Shown in pieces: positions 1-6,459 of a DNA stretch of 14,128 nt. The stretch is from an uncultured Clostridia bacterium (GTDB lineage: Bacteria; Bacillota; Clostridia; Christensenellales; CAG-138), in contig CALAXO010000162.1 in NCBI GenBank assembly GCA_937894955.1, positions 1 to 14,128 of the forward strand, written 5' to 3'. Below the pieces are notes generated by a model. That model saw only the letters and a list, made by a program, of their open reading frames with translations, ran no database searches and had not been told where the DNA came from. The position numbers were made by a program, and so were the translations under genes. The first letter of the stretch is position 1. Every line of letters begins with the position of its first letter.

Positions 1-9
1 CCGGATCCC

Positions 10-41
10 AAAGAAACAGTCGAATGACTGTTTCTTTTTTT
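10..41 (+). terminator. Rho-independent terminator of an upstream gene outside the window
   Basis: An 11-bp perfect stem (11-21 paired with 26-36) closes a four-base loop GAAT and runs straight into a T-run at 35-41. It must end a transcript that enters from left of the window, since no gene precedes it here. It also insulates the promoter at 114-142. Confidence 0.9.
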
Positions 42-113
42 ATTCCTGTTTTTTATTGAATCCTGAATACTCTTTAAAAGGCACTATGCAAAAAAATATA
101 CACGCATTTTTGC

Positions 114-142
114 TTGACTTCAAAACGTTCGAATGCTATTAT
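114..142 (+). promoter_or_regulatory. Sigma-A-type promoter for the 179-688 gene
   Basis: The -35 box TTGACT (114-119) and -10 box TATTAT (137-142) are separated by 17 bases, with an extended -10 TG at 134-135. Both hexamers are one base from consensus, so this should be a strong promoter. The start site would be near 149, giving a leader of about 30 bases. Confidence 0.85.
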
Positions 143-178
143 GTGTATACCTAAAATCGAAGAGGGGGCATGTATTTA

Positions 179-688
179 GTGGAAAAAAGGAAATCTGCAA
201 AGAGAACTGTTCTTTGGAAAGTAATTCCCGGTTTTGTTATCGTTTTGCTCATCGGCTGCATTGTTTACCTTTGCGCTGCCGTGAAATCAAACACTGCCGC
301 ACGCATGGATTCAATGCGGTACAGGATTTTGCTTGATCGAGAGTGCACGGGCAGCGAAATTGTTAAGGCTGCGGAAGAGCGCGATTATGATATCATTGTG
401 CTGACAGGCGAACAGGCGGAGGAAGCAGGCGAGGCCATTGCGCCGTTTGTTACCGAGAACTGCCTTGTTGTGTTTGAAAACATGACGCTTGAACAGGTCC
501 AAAAGGCAACCGGGCTTGCCGAAGGGTTTTCGGATGAGAAAAGCAGCAGTAACGCAAGCATCGGCCTGATGATGAAGGACGGCGCGCTCCGGCTGTGCGG
601 CTTTGAATCCAAAAACGGAATTATTGACAGACTGACAAACACAACCGTTGCGGATGCGGCAGCGGATATGCTCAGCAACAACAAATAA
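179..688 (+). CDS. Small membrane-anchored protein of unknown function
   Basis: I do not recognise this 169-residue protein. It begins with a basic stretch (EKRKSAKR), followed by one hydrophobic segment at roughly residues 12-32, then an acidic soluble domain of about 135 residues. This suggests a type II membrane protein or an uncleaved signal anchor with the body outside the cell. No catalytic motif is visible. The start is chosen as GTG at 179: the purine-rich ribosome site AGAGGGGG (161-168) lies 10 bases before it, whereas the in-frame ATG at 170 is only one base from that site, too close to be used. The gene has its own strong promoter. In the same frame after the TAA, 14 further codons look protein-like (689-730), so the C-terminus may have been shortened. 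Confidence 0.7.
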   Translation: MEKRKSAKRTVLWKVIPGFVIVLLIGCIVYLCAAVKSNTAARMDSMRYRILLDRECTGSEIVKAAEERDYDIIVLTGEQAEEAGEAIAPFVTENCLVVFENMTLEQVQKATGLAEGFSDEKSSSNASIGLMMKDGALRLCGFESKNGIIDRLTNTTVADAAADMLSNNK

Positions 689-729
689 GAACTCGGTTAT
701 GACTTGAAGCTTATGCTTCCTGACGGCAA

Positions 730-1053
730 ATGAAAATCGGTGCAGCGGCGGCTGAACTTCTTCGCAGCATGCAGAATGTTCGGCGTGAAATTGGCGGCGA
801 TTCAAGAATCAAGAGTATCAACCGGCAGAACGGAACGGGCTGAGTCGAGCCGCCGGAGCATGAGGGCGGAACTTTTGAGCACCGGTCGGCTAACGGTTCC
901 GAATTTTTCGACAGCAACCGCTGCCTTACGGGCGATACGATTTTCCGCGCCGAATACGGCAGTGAAGTTTACACGGTAAACTTTTCTCGAGACTCACCGG
1001 TGAACTCAACGGGGCACGCATCGCAGATCACAATGGGCAAGGCGGAGGCATGA
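730..1053 (+). pseudogene. Probable decayed reading frame with an in-frame TGA
   Basis: From ATG 730 to the TGA at 1051-1053 one frame is open for 107 codons except for a single TGA at 841-843. The first part reads as a plausible helix (KIGAAAAELLRSMQNVRREI) and the second as plausible beta-rich sequence (GDTIFRAEYGSEVYTVNF). Codon choice resembles that of neighbouring genes. No ribosome site precedes 730, and the immediately upstream coding-like stretch (689-730) lies in another frame. The simplest reading is a relic of a gene broken by a stop and a frameshift, possibly together with the end of the 179-688 gene. I recognise no family. Other frames are also open here (for example 740-979), so the call is weak. 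Between this relic and the promoter at 1199 I see only a hairpin. Confidence 0.35.
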
Positions 1054-1093
1054 TAAACCCGAAGAAGAATAACATTTTGCGCAGAAGAGAACG

Positions 1094-1130
1094 GCGCGGC
1101 CGGAATACAATTTCCCGCCGCGCTTTAAGT
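1094..1130 (+). terminator. GC-rich hairpin, possible terminator
   Basis: GCGCGGC (1094-1100) pairs with GCCGCGC (1117-1123). After one C/C mismatch the stem continues with GGAA (1102-1105) against TTCC (1112-1115), around a six-base loop. The tract that follows, TTTAAGTT, is only weakly U-rich, so termination efficiency is uncertain. Its position between the decayed frame and the next promoter fits an end-of-transcript role. Confidence 0.5.
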
Positions 1131-1198
1131 TAACTCGACCGCGAAGTAATTTAATTAACGTTTAATCAAATATATTGGGGTTTGCAGCGCATATGCAC

Positions 1199-1227
1199 TT
1201 GACTATTTGCGCTTAAAAATGTATTAT
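1199..1227 (+). promoter_or_regulatory. Promoter of the glutamate mutase operon
   Basis: TTGACT (1199-1204) and TATTAT (1222-1227) are 17 bases apart, the same hexamers and spacing as the promoter at 114-142. Transcription would start near 1234, giving a leader of about 80 bases before glmS. This leader is too short for a cobalamin riboswitch. Confidence 0.8.
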
Positions 1228-1243
1228 ACGACTGTAAAATGCG

Positions 1244-1266
1244 GCACACAATGTTTATTTGTGTGC
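1244..1266 (+). promoter_or_regulatory. Stem-loop at the 5' end of the glm operon mRNA
   Basis: GCACACA (1244-1250) pairs perfectly with TGTGTGC (1260-1266), with an extra A-T pair (1251/1259) and a seven-base loop. It starts about ten bases from the predicted start site and has no T-run after it, so it is not a terminator. A 5' stem like this could protect the mRNA from 5'-end decay; that role is inferred. Confidence 0.55.
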
Positions 1267-1313
1267 TTGGGTTATGTATGGACACTTTATCATAATAATG
1301 AGAGGTCACAGTG

Positions 1314-1730
1314 ATGGATAAAAAGACTCTTGTTATCGGCGTTATCGGCGCCGATGTTCACGCGGTCGGCAACAAGATCCTGTATCATGCATTCACCGAT
1401 GCGGGTTTCAATGTTGTCAATCTCGGCGTTATGGTTTCTCAGGAAGAATTCATCAACGCCGCAATTGAAACGAACGCCGATGCAATCGTCATCTCCTCGC
1501 TCTACGGTCAGGGTGAGCTGGATTGCCGCGGTATGCGCGAAAAATGCGATGAGGCAGGTTTGGAAAACATCCTGCTCTATGTGGGCGGCAATATCGTTAT
1601 CGGCAAACAGCCGTTTGACGAGGTTGAAAAGCGTTTTAAAGAGATGGGCTTCGATCGCTCCTTCCCGCCGGGAACTCCGCCGGAAGTTGATATTGAGGCA
1701 TTGAAACAGGATCTGCATGTTGAGGAATAA
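1314..1730 (+). CDS. glmS: Glutamate mutase, B12-binding small subunit (component S)
   Basis: This 138-residue protein is the cobalamin-binding subunit of glutamate mutase (EC 5.4.99.1). With GlmE it forms the cytoplasmic enzyme that rearranges L-glutamate to (2S,3S)-3-methylaspartate using adenosylcobalamin. It is a single Rossmann-like B12 domain. The base-off/His-on signature DxHxxG is seen as D14-V-H16-A-V-G19; H16 should be the lower axial cobalt ligand. The family motifs SSLYGQGE and YVGGNI follow, then PGTPPEV near the C-terminus. The length agrees with the clostridial proteins (about 137 residues). The start is ATG 1314, with AGAGGT at 1301-1306 seven bases before it; the GTG at 1311 sits too close to that site. 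It is the first gene of the methylaspartate operon, 50 bases before mutL. The symbol mutS is also used, and it should not be confused with glucosamine synthase or mismatch-repair MutS. Confidence 0.97.
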   Translation: MDKKTLVIGVIGADVHAVGNKILYHAFTDAGFNVVNLGVMVSQEEFINAAIETNADAIVISSLYGQGELDCRGMREKCDEAGLENILLYVGGNIVIGKQPFDEVEKRFKEMGFDRSFPPGTPPEVDIEALKQDLHVEE

Positions 1731-1780
1731 CCTGCGGCTCTGATTGTTTACTGATTACGATTGCAAAGCGGGGGAAAAAC

Positions 1781-3157
1781 ATGAAACCTGTTCTTTTGAT
1801 CGATTTCGGGAGCACATACACAAAGGTCACTGCGGCGGATGTTGACGAATGCAGGCTGTTGGGCACGGCAAATGCCTACACGACCGTTCAGTCGGACATT
1901 AACAACGGACTTTCCAACGCGCTTTCAAAGCTTGAAAAAGTGACCGGAAAACTTGATTTTTGCGAACGCTACGCCGCCAGCAGCGCGGCGGGCGGTCTTC
2001 GTATGCTTGCAAGCGGGCTTGTTCCGGAACTGACGGCGGAAGCCGCAAAGTGTGCAAGCCTCGGTGCGGGCGCAAAGGTGCTGAAGACCTACGCCTTCAA
2101 GCTCAATGAGGATGATGCGGATGAGATAAAGGCGATAAATCCGGATATTTTCCTGCTTGTCGGCGGCACCGACGGCGGCAATACCGACTGCATTCTGCAT
2201 AATGCGCAGGTGCTTGCGGATATCGGCGGAGATTTTCCTGTCATAATTGCGGGCAACCGAAATGCCGTGCGGCAGTGCGAGCGCATTCTTAAAGGGCGCG
2301 AAGTACATATTTGCGAAAATGTTATGCCGAAATTCGGCACGCTTAACATTGAGCCGACCCAGAAAGAGATTCGCGAAGTTTTCCTTAAAAGAATCGTGCA
2401 GGCAAAGGGACTTACCAAGGCGAGTGAACTTATTTCCGGCATTATGATGCCGACGCCTTCCGCAGTCATGGCGGCAATGAAGCTGCTTGCGGAGGGAACG
2501 GATAATTCCCGCGGGCTTGGGGAACTTGTTGCCGTTGATGTCGGCGGCGCAACAACGGATGTTTATTCCGTTGCAAACGGAATGCCGACCGACCCGCGAA
2601 CCATGCTCAAGGGTTTGCCCGAGCCGTATATCAAACGCACGGTTGAGGGCGATATCGGCATGAGATACAGCATTCGCGGAATTGTGGATGCGGCGGGAAT
2701 AAAAACGATTGCAGAGCTTGCAGGCATGAGTGAGGTGCGCGCGGAGGAAATCATCAACATGTTTGCCGCAAACACGGATCTTTTGCCGACGGACGATGAA
2801 ACCGAGCGACTGGACGAAGCTCTTGCATGCATGGCGGTGCGCACGGCGGTAACAAGACATGCGGGCCGCATTGAAGAAGCGTATTCCATGATGGGCACGA
2901 CCTATGTTCAAACCGGCAAGGACCTGCGCAAAGTGCAGAAACTCGTTGTTACGGGCGGATCGCTGATTCACACAACAAACACGGCGAAGATCGCGTCATT
3001 TGCACTCTATGACCCAAAGGATCCGACATCGCTGAGGCCGCTCAGGGCGGATGTGCTTGTCGACAGAAAATATATTATCGCCGCAATGGGTTTGCTTTCG
3101 GAAAAATATCCGGAACAGGCATTGAGCATAATGAAACAAGAACTATGCAGAGCCTGA
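1781..3157 (+). CDS. mutL: MutL/GlmL, ATPase that reactivates glutamate mutase
   Basis: This 458-residue protein belongs to the MutL (GlmL) family of the actin/Hsp70/sugar-kinase ATPase fold. It is encoded with glutamate mutase and is thought to act as the reactivating factor that swaps damaged cobalamin for adenosylcobalamin at the expense of ATP. Visible motifs are phosphate-1 at residues 6-15 (LIDFGSTYTK, Asp8), a glycine-rich VGGTDGGN loop at 127-134, phosphate-2 around Asp253 (VDVGGATTD) and the adenosine motif TGGS at 391-394. The ribosome site GGGGG (1770-1774) lies six bases before ATG. The gene sits between the two mutase subunit genes, as in C. tetanomorphum and C. cochlearium. It is unrelated to mismatch-repair MutL. 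The stop codon lies inside a predicted intercistronic stem (3152-3192). Confidence 0.94.
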   Translation: MKPVLLIDFGSTYTKVTAADVDECRLLGTANAYTTVQSDINNGLSNALSKLEKVTGKLDFCERYAASSAAGGLRMLASGLVPELTAEAAKCASLGAGAKVLKTYAFKLNEDDADEIKAINPDIFLLVGGTDGGNTDCILHNAQVLADIGGDFPVIIAGNRNAVRQCERILKGREVHICENVMPKFGTLNIEPTQKEIREVFLKRIVQAKGLTKASELISGIMMPTPSAVMAAMKLLAEGTDNSRGLGELVAVDVGGATTDVYSVANGMPTDPRTMLKGLPEPYIKRTVEGDIGMRYSIRGIVDAAGIKTIAELAGMSEVRAEEIINMFAANTDLLPTDDETERLDEALACMAVRTAVTRHAGRIEEAYSMMGTTYVQTGKDLRKVQKLVVTGGSLIHTTNTAKIASFALYDPKDPTSLRPLRADVLVDRKYIIAAMGLLSEKYPEQALSIMKQELCRA

Positions 3158-3192
3158 CGAAAACAGGTTCGATGCCGAACCGGTCTTCAGGC
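3152..3192 (+). promoter_or_regulatory. Two-tier stem-loop in the mutL-glmE spacer
   Basis: An outer stem GCCTGA (3152-3157, containing the mutL stop codon) pairs with TCAGGC (3187-3192). Inside it, GGTTCG (3166-3171) pairs with CGAACC (3176-3181) around a four-base loop. No T-run follows, and the glmE ribosome site starts 16 bases downstream. The fold is exact in both stems. A role in mRNA processing, in halting decay, or in setting glmE above mutL is an inference. Confidence 0.5.
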
Positions 3193-3223
3193 GATTTCCC
3201 AATAAAAGAGGAGCATTTAAACA

Positions 3224-4693
3224 ATGAACAACCCCAATATCAAAAACAAGCGCATTCCCGATGACGAGTTCAACGCTGTCCGCGCCGACGTGCTAAAGCA
3301 GTGGCCGACCGGCAGGGAAGTTGACCTTAAAGAAGCCATCGAATACCACAAGGCCATGCCCGCTCACAAAGTTTTTTCAAAAAAACTTGTTGAGGCAAAG
3401 GAAAAGGGTATCACTTTGATTCAGCCGCGTGCAGGCGTTGCGCTGATTCCCGAACACATCAAGCTGTTGACTTATCTTCAGGATAACGGCGAAGCCGATC
3501 TGCTTCCGACAACCATTGACAGCTACACCCGCCAGAACCGCTATGAAGAAGCCGAAAACGGCATAAAAGAATCTCAGCGGCTCGGCCGTTCCCTGCTTAA
3601 CGGTTTCCCCGCCGTCAATCACGGCGTTGCGGGCTGCCGTATGCTCATTGAGGCATTAAACACTCCCATTCAGGTGCGCCACGGCACACCCGATGCGCGC
3701 CTTTTGACCGAAATTGCCTATGCGGGCGGTTTCACAAGCTATGAAGGCGGTGGAATTTCCTACAACCTGCCCTATGCAAAGAACGTACCGATGGAGGAGA
3801 CGATCCGCGATTGGCAGTATGTTGACAGGCTTACGGGCATCTATGAAGAAGCGGGCGTTTCCATCAACCGTGAACCCTACGGTCCGCTTACGGGAACTCT
3901 TGTTCCGCCCTGCGTATCCCATGCGGTTGCGATTATTGAGGCTTTGCTTGCGGCAGAGCAGGGGGTTCGCAATATCACCGTCGGCTACGGCCAATGCGGC
4001 AACCTTGTTCAGGATGTTGCGGCGATCCGCACCCTTGAAGAGCTGACAAACGAATACATGCATAAATACGGTTATGATGATGTTATCATAACCACGGTTT
4101 TCCATCAGTGGATGGGCGGTTTCCCGCAGGACGAAGCAAAGGCCTTCGGCGTCATTTCCTGGGGCAGTGCAACCGCTGCACTCTCAAAGGCAACGAAAGT
4201 CATCGTCAAAACTCCGCACGAGGCGGCGGGTGTTCCCACAATGGAAGCAAACGCACAGGGTCTGCGCTGCACAAAGCAGGTCATCAGCATGCTTTCCGAC
4301 CAGGTTTGCACCGCAGTCAACCTTGAGGAAGAAAAAGACATTATCCGCAGAGAGACGCGCTGCATTGTCGATAAGTGCTTCGAACTGGGCGAAGGCGACA
4401 TCGCGGCAGGTTCCGTTCGCGCCGTGCTTGCGGGCGTTCTCGATATTCCGTTTGCGCCCTCTCGCTTTAATGCGGGCAAAATGCTTCCCGCACGCGATAA
4501 CGACGGTGCGATCCGCATTCTCGACATGGGTGCGCTGCCCTTCACTGATGATATCAAGGCGTTCCACCGCGCAAAGATCGAAGAACGCGCAAAGGCCGAA
4601 AAGCGCAACGCAACCTTCCAAATGGTCATTGATGATGTTTACGCGATCAGCAAGGGCCGTCTTGTCGGAAGGCCGCAGGCTCTCCGCAGATAA
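3224..4693 (+). CDS. glmE: Glutamate mutase, catalytic large subunit (component E)
   Basis: This 489-residue protein is the TIM-barrel catalytic subunit of adenosylcobalamin-dependent glutamate mutase (EC 5.4.99.1), partner of GlmS. The substrate 'arginine claw' known from the C. cochlearium enzyme (R66, R100, R149) is present with a constant offset of three as R69, R103 and R152. The substrate-contacting E171, Y177 and Y181 correspond to E174, Y180 and Y184 in TSYEGGGISYNLPY. The length is close to the family's 483-485 residues, so it appears complete and active. AGAGGAG (3208-3214) lies nine bases before ATG 3224. It is the third gene of the operon, 66 bases after mutL and 117 bases before the ammonia-lyase gene. 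Family residue numbers are recalled, not aligned with software. Confidence 0.97.
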   Translation: MNNPNIKNKRIPDDEFNAVRADVLKQWPTGREVDLKEAIEYHKAMPAHKVFSKKLVEAKEKGITLIQPRAGVALIPEHIKLLTYLQDNGEADLLPTTIDSYTRQNRYEEAENGIKESQRLGRSLLNGFPAVNHGVAGCRMLIEALNTPIQVRHGTPDARLLTEIAYAGGFTSYEGGGISYNLPYAKNVPMEETIRDWQYVDRLTGIYEEAGVSINREPYGPLTGTLVPPCVSHAVAIIEALLAAEQGVRNITVGYGQCGNLVQDVAAIRTLEELTNEYMHKYGYDDVIITTVFHQWMGGFPQDEAKAFGVISWGSATAALSKATKVIVKTPHEAAGVPTMEANAQGLRCTKQVISMLSDQVCTAVNLEEEKDIIRRETRCIVDKCFELGEGDIAAGSVRAVLAGVLDIPFAPSRFNAGKMLPARDNDGAIRILDMGALPFTDDIKAFHRAKIEERAKAEKRNATFQMVIDDVYAISKGRLVGRPQALRR

Positions 4694-4810
4694 ACGGACG
4701 CAAATCGGCTTCGGCTGAAAATGCACGGCGGTGCGGGATGCTTTCGTGCCACCTGAATAACGAAAATTCGTTTTCAAAATAAAACTTTGAAGAACTGAAA
4801 GGATACTTCT

Positions 4811-6061
4811 ATGAAAATTATCGATGTTATCTGCTCCGCAGGCAGAACAGGCTTCTATTTTGATGATCAGCGCGCCATTAAGGCGGGCGCAAAAAGCGAC
4901 GGCGCCGCATACGTCGGCGAACCCAAAACCCCCGGCTTTACCTCCGTTCGTCAGCCCGGTGAGTCCATCTCCGTGATGCTCGTTCTTGAGGACGGCCGGA
5001 TTGCATACGGCGACTGCGCTGCCGTTCAGTACAGCGGCTGCGGCGGACGCGATCCCCTCTTCCTTGCAAAAGACTTCATTCCCGTTATCGAAAAATATAT
5101 CAAGCCCGAACTCGTCGGCAAAGAGGCGGACAATTTCCGCGCACTTTCCGAAATGGTCGAATCCATCCATGTTGACGGCAAACGCCTGCACACCGCAATT
5201 CGCTACGGCGTGACTCAGGCGATTCTTGACGCTGTTGCAAGGTCCACCCGCAGAATGATGTGCGAAGTTGTTGCGGACGAATACGGCTGCACCATTTCCG
5301 ACAAGCCCATTGATATTTTCACTCAGTCCGGTGACGATCGCTACACCAATGCGGACAAAATGATTATCAAGGGCGCACAGATTCTGCCCCATGCGCTTAT
5401 CAACAACGTTAAGACCAAGCTCGGCGAACACGGCGAACTGCTCGAACAGTATGTTGCATGGCTGCGTGACCGCGTGCTTCAGCTCCGCACGGATGAAAAT
5501 TACAACCCGATTTTCCATATTGACGTATACGGCACAATCGGTGCCGCATTCGGCAACGATAACTACAAGGCAATGGCCGATTACATGGCACGCCTTGAGG
5601 AAGCCGCAAAGCCCTTCCACCTCCGCATTGAAGGACCCATGGATGTTGAAGACCGCGAAAAGCAGATGCGTGCGCTTGCGGCAATCACCAAGGAACTTGA
5701 CGACCGCGGAATCAACGTTGAGATCGTCGCGGACGAATGGTGCAACACCCTTGAGGACATCAAGTACTTTGCCGACAACAAAGCGGGTCACATGGTTCAG
5801 ATAAAAACTCCCGATCTCGGCGGCATCAACAACACGATCGAAGCTGTTCTTTACTGCAAAGAAAAGGGCATCGGCGCATACCAGGGCGGCACCTGCAACG
5901 AAACCGACCGTTCCGCACAGGTTTGCACCCAGTGCGCAATGGCAACCCGGCCCGTTCAGATTCTTGCAAAACCCGGCATGGGCGTTGACGAGGGCTATAT
6001 GATCGTTTATAACGAAATGCAGAGAATTCTTGCGGTTCGCAGGGCAAAACAGGCAAAATAA
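4811..6061 (+). CDS. mal: Methylaspartate ammonia-lyase (beta-methylaspartase)
   Basis: This 416-residue enolase-superfamily enzyme (EC 4.3.1.2) removes ammonia from (2S,3S)-3-methylaspartate, the product of glutamate mutase, giving mesaconate. Residues known from C. tetanomorphum MAL are in place. Q172 and H194 fall at the same numbers. The Mg ligands D238, E274 and D308, the Q330/K332 pair with catalytic Lys in QIKTPDLGG, and T361-C362 follow with an offset of one after residue 238. The N-terminal capping domain covers about residues 1-160, then the barrel. AAAGGA (4798-4803) is seven bases before ATG. It is the last gene of the operon; the 117-base gap before it shows no terminator or clear promoter, so cotranscription with glmE is likely. 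Its presence sends methylaspartate to catabolism (glutamate fermentation) rather than another use. Confidence 0.97.
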   Translation: MKIIDVICSAGRTGFYFDDQRAIKAGAKSDGAAYVGEPKTPGFTSVRQPGESISVMLVLEDGRIAYGDCAAVQYSGCGGRDPLFLAKDFIPVIEKYIKPELVGKEADNFRALSEMVESIHVDGKRLHTAIRYGVTQAILDAVARSTRRMMCEVVADEYGCTISDKPIDIFTQSGDDRYTNADKMIIKGAQILPHALINNVKTKLGEHGELLEQYVAWLRDRVLQLRTDENYNPIFHIDVYGTIGAAFGNDNYKAMADYMARLEEAAKPFHLRIEGPMDVEDREKQMRALAAITKELDDRGINVEIVADEWCNTLEDIKYFADNKAGHMVQIKTPDLGGINNTIEAVLYCKEKGIGAYQGGTCNETDRSAQVCTQCAMATRPVQILAKPGMGVDEGYMIVYNEMQRILAVRRAKQAK

Positions 6062-6093
6062 GCCTTAGCGGCAAAATCCGAAAAAAACCATAA

Positions 6094-6150
6094 AAAGCGG
6101 CTCGCCCCGACACATTGCAAAATGCAATCGGGATGAGCCGCTTTGATTAT
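6094..6150. terminator. Long hairpin after the methylaspartate operon, terminator in both directions
   Basis: AAAGCGGCTC (6094-6103) pairs with GAGCCGCTTT (6135-6144). After a small internal loop, CCCGA (6106-6110) pairs with TCGGG (6128-6132), and the apex folds further (ATTGC/GCAAT, which shares T6128 with that stem). The + strand has only TTTGATTATT after it. On the minus strand the stem is followed by long T-runs (the A-runs at 6081-6087 and 6092-6096), so it should also stop transcripts arriving from the minus-strand genes. Confidence 0.8.
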
Positions 6151-6215
6151 TCCGATTCTTTATGAATGCAAAGGAACCGTTGTTTTGCCGACAAAGGCCG
6201 ATTGAAGAAGTGCTT

Positions 6216-6254
6216 CAAAAAATCACCGCAGACATGATTCTGCCTGCGGCGATT
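6216..6254 (-). terminator. Terminator of the minus-strand secreted-protein unit
   Basis: Read on the minus strand, an 11-base stem (6254-6244 with 6231-6221, including one G-U pair) closes a 12-base loop and is followed by a run of six T (6222-6217 on the + strand as A). It lies just after the original stop codon (6300) of the minus-strand PPC-like gene. Its stem and loop are almost the same as those of the terminator at 8272-8313. Confidence 0.85.
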
Positions 6255-6299
6255 CGGGCACTTTGGTTCCCCCTTAGTCTGTGCAACAAGGAACAAGTA

Positions 6300-6387
6300 T
6301 CAGGTTACGATTAAGTAGTATGGTAACAGAGAACTTGTGCCGCTTCCATATGAGTACACCTTGATGTAGTAACTTCCATACTTGAAG
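6300..6387 (-). pseudogene. Displaced C-terminal coding tail of the PPC-like gene
   Basis: If one 34-base repeat unit is removed, the minus-strand gene above reads on through this stretch for about 27 more residues, starting KYGSYYIKVYSYGSG, to a TGA at 6302-6300. The tail is the expected last strands of a PPC-like beta domain (YYIKV, then YYLIV). With the duplication present it is out of frame and untranslated. Confidence 0.8.
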
Positions 6388-6459
6388 TCAAAATACTGAG
6401 ATTGCACAGGACTGGTTGAAGTCAAAATACTGAGATTGCACAGGACTGGTTGAAGTCAA
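6382..6459. repeat. 34-base tandem duplication causing a frameshift
   Basis: Two identical 34-base units occupy 6382-6415 and 6416-6449, followed by the first ten bases of a third (6450-6459). As 34 is not a multiple of three, the extra copy shifts the reading frame of the minus-strand gene and brings in a stop at 6390-6388. Removing one copy restores a well-formed protein end. Confidence 0.95.

Noticed and set aside
1050..1133. A 27-codon frame starting in an ATGA overlap at the end of the decayed frame
   Set aside because: The GGAGG before it is only one base from the ATG, the peptide is just a basic run, and its end lies inside the hairpin at 1094-1123.
1311..1313. GTG as the start of glmS
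   Set aside because: It is only four bases from the AGAGGT site. ATG 1314 has seven-base spacing and matches the family's N-terminus (MDKKT).
1925..2971. A 348-codon minus-strand frame opposite mutL
   Set aside because: It is fully covered by mutL, has no ribosome site, and its translation is His/Arg/Asn/Cys-rich noise.
4694..4810. A promoter or terminator in the glmE to ammonia-lyase gap
   Set aside because: I found only short AT-rich stems (such as TTCAAA/TTTGAA), no T-run after a GC stem, and no convincing -35/-10 pair.
4184..5791. A 535-codon open frame on the minus strand across glmE and the ammonia-lyase gene
   Set aside because: It lies opposite two genes with full sets of catalytic residues and spans their gap. 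The translation is rich in Asn, Val and Cys without any domain, as expected from the codon bias of the real strand.
6171..6270. A small mobile palindromic element bounded by GGAACC and GGTTCC
   Set aside because: Only six bases match at the ends, no target duplication is visible, and the core is fully explained as a terminator.
6382..6459. A CRISPR-like or microsatellite array
   Set aside because: The repeats are directly adjacent without spacers, there are only two full units, and they lie inside a coding sequence. This is a simple tandem duplication.
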